Of a stretch of DNA of 64,000 nt, positions 36,564 to 46,300 are shown one piece after another (position 1 is the first letter of the stretch; each line of letters starts with the position of its first letter). The translations under genes were made by a program, and so were the position numbers. This stretch comes from Lautropia sp. (GTDB taxonomy: Bacteria; Pseudomonadota; Gammaproteobacteria; Burkholderiales; Burkholderiaceae_E): NCBI GenBank assembly GCA_030532895.1, contig JAUNKF010000016.1, forward strand, positions 1 to 64,000, written 5' to 3'. Under the pieces are notes generated by a model, which saw only the letters and a program-made list of their open reading frames with translations, did no database searches and had not been told where the DNA came from.

Positions 36564-37882
36564 CTGCCCCGTGTACGCGGCGCCTGACCGGGCCGCTGCA
36601 GGCGCTGCGGTGCATGGGATGCCCCCCTGACCCCCTGCTCAGCCCCTGATCCGCCTGTCCGACCAAGAGCCCCCGAACGCCCGTCGGCGGCCCCTGGCCC
36701 GCGACGCCCCGAGCGCAGACGGCCGTCCGTGGCAGGCATGCGCTCCCGCGCCAGCGGTGAGCGGTCGAGACGACGGCCCACACGGCTTTCAGCCTGCACG
36801 GGCGCGCCGCGCGGCGCATCTGCCGAGGTCGTCATCAGCCAGCCCGCGCTCGCATCCTGGCCCAGCAAACGCTGCAGTACCGGCATCGCGCGCTTCAACT
36901 GCTCGGCCAGTGTGTAGGGTGGATTGATGACGAACATGCCACTGCCATACAGCCCGTGGCCATCTTCAGGCGGCCGGCACACCTGCAAGCGCACATCCAG
37001 CCAGTCGCCAGCCGGCAGGCGGTGAATCTGCTCCATCAGGAGTGCCGCCTCACGCCGCCGCACGAGCGGATACCACAACACCATCGTGCCCGTGGCAAAG
37101 CGCTCCAGCGCCTCCAGCAGCGTGCGCCGCGCCCGTGCATAGTCGCGTTTGTCTTCATAAGACGGATCGATCAGCACCATGCCGCGCCGCGACACCGGCG
37201 GCAGGAGTGCCTTCAGCCCATCGAAACCATCCTCCCCAAAGATCTGCAAGCGCCGCCCGGCCCAGGAGAGGTTGCGCTGTAACACCCTGATCTCGTTCGG
37301 ATGCGCCTCGAAGCACCGCATCCGATCCTGCGGCCGCATGAACTGCAAGGCCAGCGCCGGCGAACCGGGATACATCACCGGCAGTGACTGGAAGAGCCGT
37401 CCACTGGCCAGACGCTGCTGAAGACGCGTCTCGGTCGACAGGGATGTACCCACTGCACAAGACGACTCATTCGGCCCCGAGGGCAGCGGCGGCACGTCGG
37501 CAGCACGCCCCCCTTCATCCCCTGCGCCGACAACGTCACCAACAGGTGCTTCAGCGGCGGATATTTTCCCTTCACGGCGCAGCTGTTCCCGCTCGGCCCG
37601 CTCGTGATGCGCGATGCCGAACCGGGCCACGGCCAGGCGGTAATCTGCCAGCAAGGGCGGCAACGCTTTCTCTGACCACAGCGCCACGATGCCGCCTCGA
37701 TGTTCGGCGTTCTTTCTGGCCTGAGCCGCATCGAGCCGATACTCGCCAGCCCCCGCATGGGTATCGAACACCCAGAACGCCTTGTCCTTCTGAGCCAGAT
37801 GCTTGAGGATGGCCACCAGAATGGCGTGCTTGAGCACATCGGCATGGTTGCCGGCATGAAAGGCGTGGCGGTAGCTGAACAT
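36545..37882 (-). CDS. rlmJ: 23S rRNA adenine-2030 N6-methyltransferase RlmJ with insert and C-terminal tail
   Basis: Methylates A2030 of 23S rRNA. The N-terminus (FSYRHAFHAGNHADVLKH) and FDTHAGAGEYRLD are diagnostic for RlmJ/YhiR. The NPPY-type catalytic motif reads DPSYED, and GSGMFVINPPYTL matches the family's C-terminal motif. At 445 residues it is about 160 longer than E. coli RlmJ. One extra part is an insert of roughly 60-70 residues (about 105-170, acidic and Gly/Pro-rich) in the middle of the fold. The other is a C-terminal tail of about 95 residues rich in Arg, Gly and Ala (DGRLRSGRRGPGAADGRSG), probably disordered and RNA-binding. Confidence 0.92.
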   Translation of the reverse strand: MFSYRHAFHAGNHADVLKHAILVAILKHLAQKDKAFWVFDTHAGAGEYRLDAAQARKNAEHRGGIVALWSEKALPPLLADYRLAVARFGIAHHERAEREQLRREGKISAAEAPVGDVVGAGDEGGRAADVPPLPSGPNESSCAVGTSLSTETRLQQRLASGRLFQSLPVMYPGSPALALQFMRPQDRMRCFEAHPNEIRVLQRNLSWAGRRLQIFGEDGFDGLKALLPPVSRRGMVLIDPSYEDKRDYARARRTLLEALERFATGTMVLWYPLVRRREAALLMEQIHRLPAGDWLDVRLQVCRPPEDGHGLYGSGMFVINPPYTLAEQLKRAMPVLQRLLGQDASAGWLMTTSADAPRGAPVQAESRVGRRLDRSPLARERMPATDGRLRSGRRGPGAADGRSGALGRTGGSGAEQGVRGASHAPQRLQRPGQAPRTRGRKKPAS

Positions 37883-37978
37883 GAAAGCGGCATCAAAACC
37901 ATGAACACAACGCTATGGTAGCCGCCTATCGGGCAGAAACATTGCTAACATTGCTGCCGTCCTCCCCCCACCTCGTCG

Positions 37979-38557
37979 ATGGAAGCCTTCCTCATCTCCA
38001 CGGGCGTTGTCACGCTGGCCGAAATCGGCGACAAGACACAGTTGCTGGCGTTGCTGCTGGCCGCCCGCTACCGGCAGCCCATCCCGATCATCGCCGGCAT
38101 CCTGATCGCCACGCTCGTCAACCATGCACTGGCCGGCGCGCTCGGGGCGCTGATCCATGCCTGGGTCTCTCCCGGCACTTTACGGTGGTTACTGGGGCTT
38201 TCCTTCCTGATCATGGCCGCCTGGATGATGATCCCCGACGACGCGCCCACCGATGAGGTCGACAAGCACAGCCGCCTTGGCGTCTTCGGCGCCACCTTGC
38301 TGGCTTTCTTCCTGGCCGAAATGGGGGACAAGACGCAGGTGGCCACCGTGGCACTGGCCCTGCGTTATGAAGCCATGCTGGCGGTGGTGCTCGGCACGAC
38401 CGTGGGGATGATGCTGGCCAACGTACCGGCCGTGCTGCTGGGCGACAAACTGGCCAACCGCCTGCCAACCCGGTGGGTGCATGCCGCCGCAGCCCTGATC
38501 TTCGTGCTGCTTGGCATCGGTTCACTGACTGGCCTGGCCGAACGGTGGCTTGGCTGA
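37979..38557 (+). CDS. TMEM165/GDT1 family membrane protein, probable Mn2+ exporter
   Basis: The 192-residue membrane protein has the two inverted-repeat signatures of the UPF0016/TMEM165 family, EIGDKTQ (N-terminal half) and EMGDKTQ (C-terminal half), and six hydrophobic segments. Family members (MneA/MneP in bacteria) export manganese or calcium; the acidic residues of both signatures form the cation site. It is divergent from rlmJ by 96 bp, with no room for a yybP-ykoY riboswitch, and convergent with the Hfq-like gene across a palindrome. Confidence 0.93.
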   Translation: MEAFLISTGVVTLAEIGDKTQLLALLLAARYRQPIPIIAGILIATLVNHALAGALGALIHAWVSPGTLRWLLGLSFLIMAAWMMIPDDAPTDEVDKHSRLGVFGATLLAFFLAEMGDKTQVATVALALRYEAMLAVVLGTTVGMMLANVPAVLLGDKLANRLPTRWVHAAAALIFVLLGIGSLTGLAERWLG

Positions 38558-38577
38558 CAACACCAGCCCCCCAACCT

Positions 38578-38628
38578 GCTTGGAGCGTGTCATGCACTTG
38601 ACGAATAAGTGCATGACACGCTCCAAGC
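38578..38628. repeat. Perfect 22-bp-arm palindrome, dispersed repeat copy 4
   Basis: The arms GCTTGGAGCGTGTCATGCAC(TT) at 38578-38599 and AAGTGCATGACACGCTCC(AAGC) at 38607-38628 are fully complementary with loop GACGAAT. The right half, GACGAATAAGTGCATGACAC, is shared with copy 2. Placed between the ends of two convergent genes, it could act as a bidirectional terminator, though it lacks a T run. Confidence 0.9.
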
Positions 38629-38657
38629 CATCACCCGATGTGGTCGTTTCCCGGCAA

Positions 38658-39290
38658 TCAGGCGTCGTCGGGCTTGACGATGGTGCGCACCCGCTTGTGA
38701 CGCACGACCACGACGCCAGGAGGCGCCTCTGGCGGGCGACGCGGCACGGCCGACAAACGCCCACGACCAAGGCGATTGCCGGACGCATCATCCCCCCCTT
38801 TCTCGTCACGCACGGTGCGAACCTCCCGCAACGGCCGGTCGATGGTGACGGTGCGGGGGGGACGACTGGCCGTGAAGCCACCGTTGCGCTCACCCATGCC
38901 GCCCGACATGAGGCCCGCCCCCTTACGGGGCGTCTTGTTGAAACCGGCAGACTTCACCGAAGCCTTGGACGAAGCGGAGCGTTTCTGCGCGCGGATGACG
39001 CTGCTGATCGCGTGGTGGTACAAAGCCACATCACCCGTGCGGGTTTGCAGCAGCAGCATGTTGGCGTCGAAGGAGCGGATCTGACCGTGCAGACAGGTAC
39101 CCGTGATCAGGTAAACATCCACCCAGGTTCTTGCGCGTCGCAGTGAATTGAGCGTCGTAAACTGCTGATTGAGCAGGGATTTCGACTTGCTCGCCGCCGT
39201 TTCGGCCTGGCCCTCGCCTTCAGCGGCCGCCACCGGCTCAGCCTGCGTGGCCGGCTCTTGCACCCATTCGGCAGGCTCCTTCACGCTCAC
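38658..39290 (-). CDS. Hfq-like Sm-fold RNA chaperone with long N- and C-terminal extensions
   Basis: The 210-residue protein contains a complete Hfq core at about residues 38-102. Sm1 is VDVYLITGTCLHGQIRSFD and Sm2 is YHHAISSVI. By alignment with E. coli Hfq, the conserved residues are Q8 (Q43), the rim arginines R16, R17 and R19 (R51, R52, R54), Y25 (Y60) and H57 (H93); the changed ones are Q41 and F42 (A76, N77) and K56 (H92). A 38-residue Ala/Glu-rich N-terminal extension and a basic, Gly/Arg/Pro-rich C-terminal tail of about 108 residues flank the core. GTG is the start, with GGAGG 6-7 nt upstream. Probably a second, divergent Hfq in addition to a standard one elsewhere, recalling the larger Hfq2 of Burkholderia. 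Confidence 0.85.
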   Translation of the reverse strand: MSVKEPAEWVQEPATQAEPVAAAEGEGQAETAASKSKSLLNQQFTTLNSLRRARTWVDVYLITGTCLHGQIRSFDANMLLLQTRTGDVALYHHAISSVIRAQKRSASSKASVKSAGFNKTPRKGAGLMSGGMGERNGGFTASRPPRTVTIDRPLREVRTVRDEKGGDDASGNRLGRGRLSAVPRRPPEAPPGVVVVRHKRVRTIVKPDDA

Positions 39291-39508
39291 GAATTTCCTC
39301 CTATCCTAGAACCTTGACTGACCTGCCTGACGCTTCACACAATCAACACCCTCAGCAACCCGAAGGCCAAAACCTGGCGCCAACCGGTTCAGACACTGAC
39401 TGCATTATCGGGCCGATGACGTACTTTGAGCAACTTGCCTCGCATCCGGCGAGACATGGCCAACGCGCCCCGCGCCCCCTCAACCGACCCAGGAGACAGA
39501 TCTCATTC

Positions 39509-40255
39509 ATGAATACCCCTCATATCGACCCCGCCCTCGTCGAGGCCATCGCCCCCACCGGCCGCCTGCGAGCCGTCATCAACCTGGGCAATGCCCTCCT
39601 GGCCAGACGATCCCCCGACAGCACCGAACCCAGCGGCATCTCGGTGGATCTGGCTCGTTCCTTCGCGCGCCTGCTGGGCGTGGCGCTGAGCCTTGAGGTG
39701 GTGGATGTGGCCAGTCAAGCCGTGGCGGCCGTCACCGAAGAACGCGCGGACATCGGTTTCTTCGCCATCGATCCGGTTCGTGGCGCCGGCATCGCCTTCA
39801 CCGCCCCTTATGTCCTGATCGAAGGCGCCTACCTGGTCAGGAACGACTCGCCACTGAAAGACAACGCCGAGGTCGACGCCGAAGGCATCCATATCGTGGT
39901 TGGCAAGGGCAGCGCCTATGATCTGTACCTGAGCCGCGAGATCAAGCACGCCAACCTGATCCGGGCCGCCTCCTCCCAGGCCGTGGTGGATACCTTCCTG
40001 GCCGAAGGCCATGAAGTGGCCGCCGGTGTGCGGCAGCAGCTTGAAAGCGATGCCGATCGTGTCGACGGCCTGCGGATGTTGCCCGGCCGCTTCATGGTCA
40101 TCGAGCAGGCGATGGGGCTGCCCAAAGGTCGCAGTGAAGCTGCTCAGACCCTGCTGCGGGCCTTCGTCGAACAAGTGAAGGCCAATGGCGAAGTGACCGA
40201 AGCCATGCAACGTCATCAGGTGAGCGGCGCGACCCTGGCGCCGCCCGCCGTCTGA
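39509..40255 (+). CDS. Family-3 (amino-acid type) substrate-binding-domain protein without signal peptide
   Basis: The 248-residue product begins MNTPHIDPALVEAIAPTG and runs directly into the type 3 binding fold: GRLRAVINLGN, GISVDLARSFARLLGV, ERADIGFFAIDPVRGAGIAFTAPYV and GRFMVIEQAMGLPKG. AGGAG lies 13 nt before the ATG. No signal peptide, lipobox or membrane segment is visible, and no permease or ATPase gene is nearby. The longer open frame from 39314 does not add a signal sequence either. It may be cytosolic or an orphan sensor-like protein; the ligand is unknown. Confidence 0.82.
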   Translation: MNTPHIDPALVEAIAPTGRLRAVINLGNALLARRSPDSTEPSGISVDLARSFARLLGVALSLEVVDVASQAVAAVTEERADIGFFAIDPVRGAGIAFTAPYVLIEGAYLVRNDSPLKDNAEVDAEGIHIVVGKGSAYDLYLSREIKHANLIRAASSQAVVDTFLAEGHEVAAGVRQQLESDADRVDGLRMLPGRFMVIEQAMGLPKGRSEAAQTLLRAFVEQVKANGEVTEAMQRHQVSGATLAPPAV

Positions 40256-40484
40256 GTTTGCACAAGCCCCCTGGCCTGTCGGCCAGCCCCCCGCCACCGG
40301 GCCGGCCGACGGCCACGACCGGCCCCGTGCGTGTCATGTCCGCCCCAGGCCCTTTCACAGAGGCAAACACGGGCTTGACGCGCCCCCAAAGCGCCAGCGC
40401 GTCGCGTCCGGACACTGGTTGCCGATGAAGCAGCCGGCGATATACTGTAGGATTATCCTGACCCGCAACCCTTAAAGGATTCAC

Positions 40485-41009
40485 ATGGCCCAGTTTGCGC
40501 CTCAGAGCAGTTACACCAAAGAAGAACTCATCGAGTGCGGCAAAGGCAACATGTTCGGCCCTGGCAATGCGCAGCTTCCCCTGCCCAACATGCTGATGTT
40601 CGATCGCATCGTCAGCATCAACAAGGATGGTGGCAAGTATGGCAAGGGTGAAGTCATCGCCGAGCTGGACATCACCCCGGATCTCTGGTTCTTCGACTGC
40701 CACTTTCAGGGCGATCCGGTCATGCCGGGCTGCCTCGGGCTGGATGCCATGTGGCAGCTCGTCGGCTTCTTCCTCGGCTGGGGCGGTGCCCCCGGCCGTG
40801 GCCGTGCACTCGGTTGCGGCGAAGTCAAGTTCAGCGGACAGGTTTTGCCGAAGCACAAAAAAGTCACCTATCATGTCCACATCAAACGGGTGATGAACAG
40901 CAAGCTGGTGCTCGGCATCGCCGATGCCGAGATGAGCGTCGATGGCAAGAAGATCTACGAAGGCAACAGCTTGCGTGTGGGCCTGTTCACCAGCACGGAC
41001 GATTTCTGA
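40485..41009 (+). CDS. fabA: 3-hydroxydecanoyl-ACP dehydratase/isomerase
   Basis: Introduces the cis double bond at the C10 stage of unsaturated fatty acid synthesis. The 174-residue product has the catalytic His in [11 protein letters not shown] and the catalytic Asp in [15 protein letters not shown], with [19 protein letters not shown] as further family markers. AAAGGA precedes the ATG. fabB follows after 92 bp, presumably in the same operon. Confidence 0.97.
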   Translation: MAQFAPQSSYTKEELIECGKGNMFGPGNAQLPLPNMLMFDRIVSINKDGGKYGKGEVIAELDITPDLWFFDCHFQGDPVMPGCLGLDAMWQLVGFFLGWGGAPGRGRALGCGEVKFSGQVLPKHKKVTYHVHIKRVMNSKLVLGIADAEMSVDGKKIYEGNSLRVGLFTSTDDF

Positions 41010-41101
41010 TCCGCCTCCACGGGCTGCCCTCCCGGACTTCTTAGCCGTATCCCTTCCGCCGTGTATTCCCATCACCGCACTTCACTCCTTGGAGACGAGG
41101 C

Positions 41102-42313
41102 ATGAAACGAGTCGTCGTAACCGGCATCGGCATTGTGTCGAGCCTGGGCAACAACTGCCAGGAAGTGCTGGCCTCACTCCAGGCGCTGAAATCCGGCATC
41201 GTCTTCGATCCGGTCTATCAGGACATGGGCCTGCGCTCCCAGGTGGCCGGCAACATCACGGCCGACACGAAGGCGCTGATCGACCGCAAGGTGATCCGCT
41301 TCATGGGCGATGCCGCTGCCTTCGCCTACCTGGCCATGCAGGAGGCCATCCAGAACGCCGGCCTCAGCCCTGAACAGGTCTCGAACCCACGCACCGGGCT
41401 GGTCATCGGCAGTGGTGGCGCATCGCCCGCCTCGCAGGTCGAAGCGGCCGACATCCTCCGGGAAAAAGGCGTCAAACGCATCGGTGCCTATGGCGTGACG
41501 AAAACGATGGCCTCGACAGCGGCCGCCTGTCTGGCCACACCCTTTCAGATCAAGGGTGTCAACTACTCGATCAGCTCGGCCTGCTCCACCAGCGCCCACT
41601 GTATCGGTCACGCGGCCGAGCTGATCCAGCTTGGCAAGCAGGACATCGTCTTTGCTGGCGGGGGGGAGGAAGTCTCCTGGCAGATGAGCATGCTCTTCGA
41701 CGCGATGGGCGCGCTCTCGACCAAGTACAACGACACCCCGGCCCAGGCCAGCCGCGCCTATGATGCCGACCGTGACGGCTTCGTCATCTCGGGCGGCGGC
41801 AGCGTGCTCGTGATGGAAGAATACGAACACGCCAAGGCACGTGGCGCCAACATCCTCTGTGAGCTGACCGGCTACGGTGCCACCTCCGACGGCTACGACA
41901 TGGTACAGCCCTCGGGTGAAGGCGCCGTGCGCTGCATGCAGATGGCCATGCGTCAGCATGGTGGCAAGATCGACTACATCAACGCACACGGCACCTCCAC
42001 CCCTGTTGGCGACACGAAAGAACTGGAAGCGATCCGCACGGCCTTCGCCGGACAGGACGTGCCGATGATCAGCTCGACCAAATCACTCTCGGGTCATGCG
42101 CTGGGGGCTGCCGGCTCGAACGAGGCGATCTACTCGATCCTGATGATGCAGAACGACTTCGCCTGTGGCAGCGCCAACATCCAGAACCTGGATCCGGGCG
42201 CCGAAGGCTTGCCGATCCTGCGTGAGAACAAGGCCGGCCGCCTCGACGCCGTCATGTCGAACAGTTTCGGCTTCGGCGGCACCAACGCCACGCTGATCTT
42301 CAGCCGGGTCTGA
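41102..42313 (+). CDS. fabB: 3-oxoacyl-ACP synthase I
   Basis: Elongating condensing enzyme required for unsaturated fatty acids, working on the FabA product. The 403-residue product has the Cys nucleophile in [14 protein letters not shown], the His of [11 protein letters not shown], the His of [14 protein letters not shown], and the C-terminal [25 protein letters not shown] precedes the ATG. A clear terminator follows. Confidence 0.97.
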   Translation: MKRVVVTGIGIVSSLGNNCQEVLASLQALKSGIVFDPVYQDMGLRSQVAGNITADTKALIDRKVIRFMGDAAAFAYLAMQEAIQNAGLSPEQVSNPRTGLVIGSGGASPASQVEAADILREKGVKRIGAYGVTKTMASTAAACLATPFQIKGVNYSISSACSTSAHCIGHAAELIQLGKQDIVFAGGGEEVSWQMSMLFDAMGALSTKYNDTPAQASRAYDADRDGFVISGGGSVLVMEEYEHAKARGANILCELTGYGATSDGYDMVQPSGEGAVRCMQMAMRQHGGKIDYINAHGTSTPVGDTKELEAIRTAFAGQDVPMISSTKSLSGHALGAAGSNEAIYSILMMQNDFACGSANIQNLDPGAEGLPILRENKAGRLDAVMSNSFGFGGTNATLIFSRV

Positions 42314-42332
42314 CCCCCACCAACGCCACACC

Positions 42333-42362
42333 AACCGCCTTGACATCGAGGCGGTTTTTTTT
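42333..42362 (+). terminator. Rho-independent terminator of fabA-fabB
   Basis: Perfect 8-bp stem AACCGCCT (42333-42340) / AGGCGGTT (42349-42356), loop TGACATCG, and a run of eight T (42355-42362). Confidence 0.92.
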
Positions 42363-42414
42363 GGCCGCCTCACCCGTTCGGGCTATCATTGCCCACCCGT
42401 ATAAGGAGACTTTC

Positions 42415-43047
42415 ATGGCCTACACGCTGCCCAAACTCGATTACGCCTACGATGCGCTCGCCCCCCATATCGACGCGCAGACGATGGAAATTCACCACAC
42501 GAAGCACCATCAAACCTACATCAACAACCTGAACGCGGCCCTCGAAGGCGCCGGTCAAAGCACCGACACGCCCATCGACACGCTGATCACCCAGCTCGAC
42601 AACCTGCCGGAAGCCATCCGTGGCGCCGTGCGCAACAACGGTGGCGGCCATGCCAACCATACCCTGTTCTGGACGATGATGAGCCCGAACGGTGGTGGCC
42701 AGCCGAGCGCCGAGCTCGCCGCTGCCATCGATCGTGACCTGGGCGGCTTCGACGCCTTCAAGGATGCCTTCACCAAAGCAGCCCTCACCCGCTTCGGCTC
42801 GGGCTGGGCCTGGCTCACCGTCTCGAAGGAGGGCAAGCTCGCCGTCGAAAGCACGCCAAACCAGGACAGTCCGCTGATGGGTCAGGCCGCCGGTGCCAGC
42901 GGCAACACCCCGATCCTGGGTCTGGACGTGTGGGAGCACGCCTACTACCTCAACTACCAGAATCGTCGTCCCGACTACATCGCCGCGTTCTACAACGTGG
43001 TCAATTGGGATGAAGTGGCCCGCCGCCTGCAAGCCGCCAAGGGCTGA
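42415..43047 (+). CDS. sodA: Superoxide dismutase, manganese type
   Basis: Cytosolic dismutase of superoxide. The 210-residue product from the ATG at 42415 (AAGGAG upstream) starts [20 protein letters not shown]. Metal ligands are in HHTKHHQTY (His), [13 protein letters not shown] (His) and [10 protein letters not shown] (Asp and His). The GGHANH motif (rather than AAQVWNH) and the GASG segment before [10 protein letters not shown] are Mn-type features; cambialism cannot be excluded. A single gene between two terminators. Confidence 0.95.
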   Translation: MAYTLPKLDYAYDALAPHIDAQTMEIHHTKHHQTYINNLNAALEGAGQSTDTPIDTLITQLDNLPEAIRGAVRNNGGGHANHTLFWTMMSPNGGGQPSAELAAAIDRDLGGFDAFKDAFTKAALTRFGSGWAWLTVSKEGKLAVESTPNQDSPLMGQAAGASGNTPILGLDVWEHAYYLNYQNRRPDYIAAFYNVVNWDEVARRLQAAKG

Positions 43048-43061
43048 TCACTGACGCCCCC

Positions 43062-43086
43062 GGCGGCAGGGTAATGCCCTGCCGCC
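43062..43086 (+). terminator. First of two tandem hairpins after sodA
   Basis: Perfect stem GGCGGCAGGG (43062-43071) / CCCTGCCGCC (43077-43086) with a 5-nt loop, without its own T run. It lies 3 nt before the main terminator hairpin. Confidence 0.6.
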
Positions 43087-43089
43087 AAG

Positions 43090-43126
43090 GCCCGCTGAAA
43101 CACGATCGTTTCAGCGGGCTTTTTTT
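43090..43126 (+). terminator. Rho-independent terminator of sodA
   Basis: Perfect 12-bp stem GCCCGCTGAAAC (43090-43101) / GTTTCAGCGGGC (43108-43119), 6-nt loop, followed by seven T. Confidence 0.95.
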
Positions 43127-43343
43127 CGAGCGGCGCTTTTGGCCTGTCTCATGCACCTGTTCATCCACTCGATGACGGACGCTCAAAAGCCACACCGGCA
43201 CCTGTTCCCGGAAAACCGCGTATTTCCCCCTCATCCTGCGGCAGTAGCCGCCTGTCAACTCATCCGGTTGCAGTCTGTGTCATCGTCCTCGAAGTCAATG
43301 AAAATGCTCGAAGGATTCGCATTTTCTGATATAGAGGGGCCGA

Positions 43344-46300
43344 ATGAGCGGTGATCGACTGCGCAACAAGCGCCAGACATTCCACGGTTCGACGAGACGC
43401 CACGCGCGTTGGGCAGCGCCATTGCTCAGCATTTATGCCCTTGCGCCCGTGCTCGCTTTTGCGTCGGGGATGGATACGGATCGGGTGCCCCTCGAACAAT
43501 CGTTGCCCCAATTACCCACAGGCGTGATGGCACCTGCCTCACCGAACGGCAGCGCCCACGACGCCATTCACCGGATCACGGTCGAAGTCGAGCAGAACAA
43601 CCTGCCGGCCGACGGACAGACGCCGGCCAAGCTTCGTATCCGCGCCTTTGATGCCGACAATCAGGCCGTTCGCGGCAAATCGGTGGTGACGATCGAAGCC
43701 TCGGCCGGTCGCCTCCAGTTGCCAGGCGCACTCAGCGATGAAAAAGGCTTGATGCCTGCCGATCTGAATCCGCTGGAACCCGGCGTGCAGATCGAGCTGA
43801 ACAACGGCCGTGCCGACGTGTGGCTGCTGGCCCCTGCCACCCCGCAAAGCGTGGAAATCCGCGTCTACGCCAATCACGTTCAACTGAGTGGTCAGATCGA
43901 CTTCGTGCCCGAGCTGCGAGACATGATCGCGGCGGGCCTGATCGAAGGCGTGATCTCGTTGCGCCGTGGTGGCAGCCTCACCATCGAAAACACCCGCCCC
44001 AACGACGGCTTCGAGGATCAGATTCAGCACTGGGCACGCACGAGCGGCAACGGCAAATACAGCACCGCCCTGCAGAGCGCCTTCTTCCTGAAAGGCAAGA
44101 TCCGCGGCGACATGCTGCTGACGATGGCCTACGACAGCGAGCACCCCGGCAACAATCGGCTCTTCCGTGATCTGGATCCGGAACGCTGGTATCCCGTGTA
44201 TGGTGACAGCTCCACCACAGGCTTCGATGCACAAAGCAACAACCGCCTGTACGTGCGCCTGGACAAGGACAAGAACTACCTGCTGTACGGCGATATCGTG
44301 ACGGGCAGCGGCTTCAGTGAGAAGGCCGGCCAGGGCAGCGTGGCCCGCATTCAAAGCCGTGACCTGGGTCAGTATGAGCGCGCGCTGACCGGCGTGCGGG
44401 GCCATATCGAAGGCAAAAAAGGCTTTTTCGACAGCTTTGCCGCGCACGACAGCCTGCGACAAGTGGTCGAGGAGTTTCCGGGCCGAGGTATTTCGGGGCC
44501 ATACAGTGTCACCAATGCAGCCAATGCCGTGGTGGGCACCGAACAGGTCGTGATTCTGGTACGTGACCGCCACGCTCCTGCCCGCATTCTGGAAACCCGG
44601 CCACTCACCCGCTTCATCGATTACAGCTTTGAACCGTTCAGCGGCCGCATCCTGATGAACCGGCCCGTGCCCTCGGTGGATGAAAACCTGAACCCGATGT
44701 CGGTTCGCATCACCTACGAAGTCGATCAGGGCGGCGACAAATACTGGGTGTATGGCGTCAACGGGCAGTATCAGCCCGCACCTTCCGTCAATGTCGGTGG
44801 CGCCTGGGTCAAAGACCGAAATCCAATGGCGCCTTATGAAATCGCCAGCGCGAACGCCGGTGTCGTGCTGGGTGAGCGTGGCTGGGTTCGCGCCGAAATG
44901 GCCCGCACCCAGTCGGCAGCCGACTCGGCCAGTGGGCACCACTATCGCCTTGATCCGGGTACTCGGACGGGCGAGATCAGCGGCAAAGCCTGGCGCGCCG
45001 AGGCCGGTTATGACGGCGAGCGCAGCGCAGCAGGTGCCTGGTATGGCGAAAGCGATGTAGGCTTCAACAACCCAGCCTCTTCCTTTGCTGGCGGGCAGCG
45101 CCAAGGGGGCGTCGAAGCCCGCCATGTGCTGCGCGAAGTCCGCCGTGATGACGCACCAGCCGGAACGGACGGCACCGATGCTGCCGCCATGAGGGATGAC
45201 AGCGGCCGCTCGACAAGCCAGGTCGGTCTGGCCGTCTTCGGACGCGGGCATTATGTGGAAGACCGCCAGAGTGGTGCCGACCGTACCCAGGTGCAGGCCG
45301 GCCTGCAGATCGATCCCACCCCGAGCATTCGTGTCGAAATTGGTGCCAACCATGTATCAGAGCATGCCGGCACAAGCCAGCAAGGCGGCCTGAGCACGGC
45401 CAGCAACCTGAGCGCCCCCTATGGGGTGGGCGTGGTCTCCCAAGGTTTTGGCGGTGGCCTCTACGGCAGTTCACCGAGCGCACTCGATCCGGTGCGGGGA
45501 GAAACCCTCTACAACACCGGCTCGGGCTGGAGCACCGGTTACGGCAGCGGTGTGGGCAACGGCCTGGCCGGCGTCCCCGTCGAATACACGGCTGTCCAAC
45601 TGGGTCTGTCGTGGCTGCCGCTCGCCTACATTCGCCTCGCAGCGGAGATCGAGCAGGACATCGACCATGCCGAGCACCGTCGGGCTGCTGCCGGTGCCAG
45701 CTGGCAGGTGCATGAGAAGACACGGCTCTTCGGTCGCTACGAATGGAACACGGGCCTCTCGACCGTGGCCACCAGCGCCACGATCACCGACCCGCAAACC
45801 GGCACGCAGATCCGCAGCCCCTACCGCTCGGATGCCTTCGTCTTCGGTCTGGATACCGAATACATGCGTGATGGCACGCTGTACAGCGAATACCGCATGT
45901 ATGACGCCATCAGCGCCCGTCAGGCACAGTGGGCCAACGGCCTGCGCAATACCTGGCGCGTGTCCTCCACCCTCAGCCTTCAAACCGGTGCCGAACATCT
46001 GAAAGTGCTCGACGGCACCGAGCGTAACGGCACGGCCCTCACCTTGGGCCTGCAATGGCGCCCCACCGAGCGCTGGGTGCTGGGCAAGCGACTGGAATGG
46101 CGGCATACCTCAGGCCAGAAAGTCGTGAACGACATGAGCACCGCACAGGCTGACCCCTATCTGAGCGGCTATGACAGCTGGCTGTCGACGATCACGCTGT
46201 CACGCAAGCTGAACCGCGACTGGACGGCGCTGATCCGCAACCACTACCTGTTGAACACCTTCGACAGTTCGGTGCCTCAGCGTTATGAAAACCGCTTCCA

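Noticed and set aside
37883-37978. yybP-ykoY manganese riboswitch before the TMEM165 gene
   Set aside because: Only 96 bp separate the divergent starts and the expected conserved loops are absent.
43539-45353. 604-codon open frame antisense to the barrel protein, and similar long antisense frames at 20246-21571 and 50125-51921
   Set aside because: All lie opposite well-supported exported proteins and show no independent family features or ribosome binding sites.
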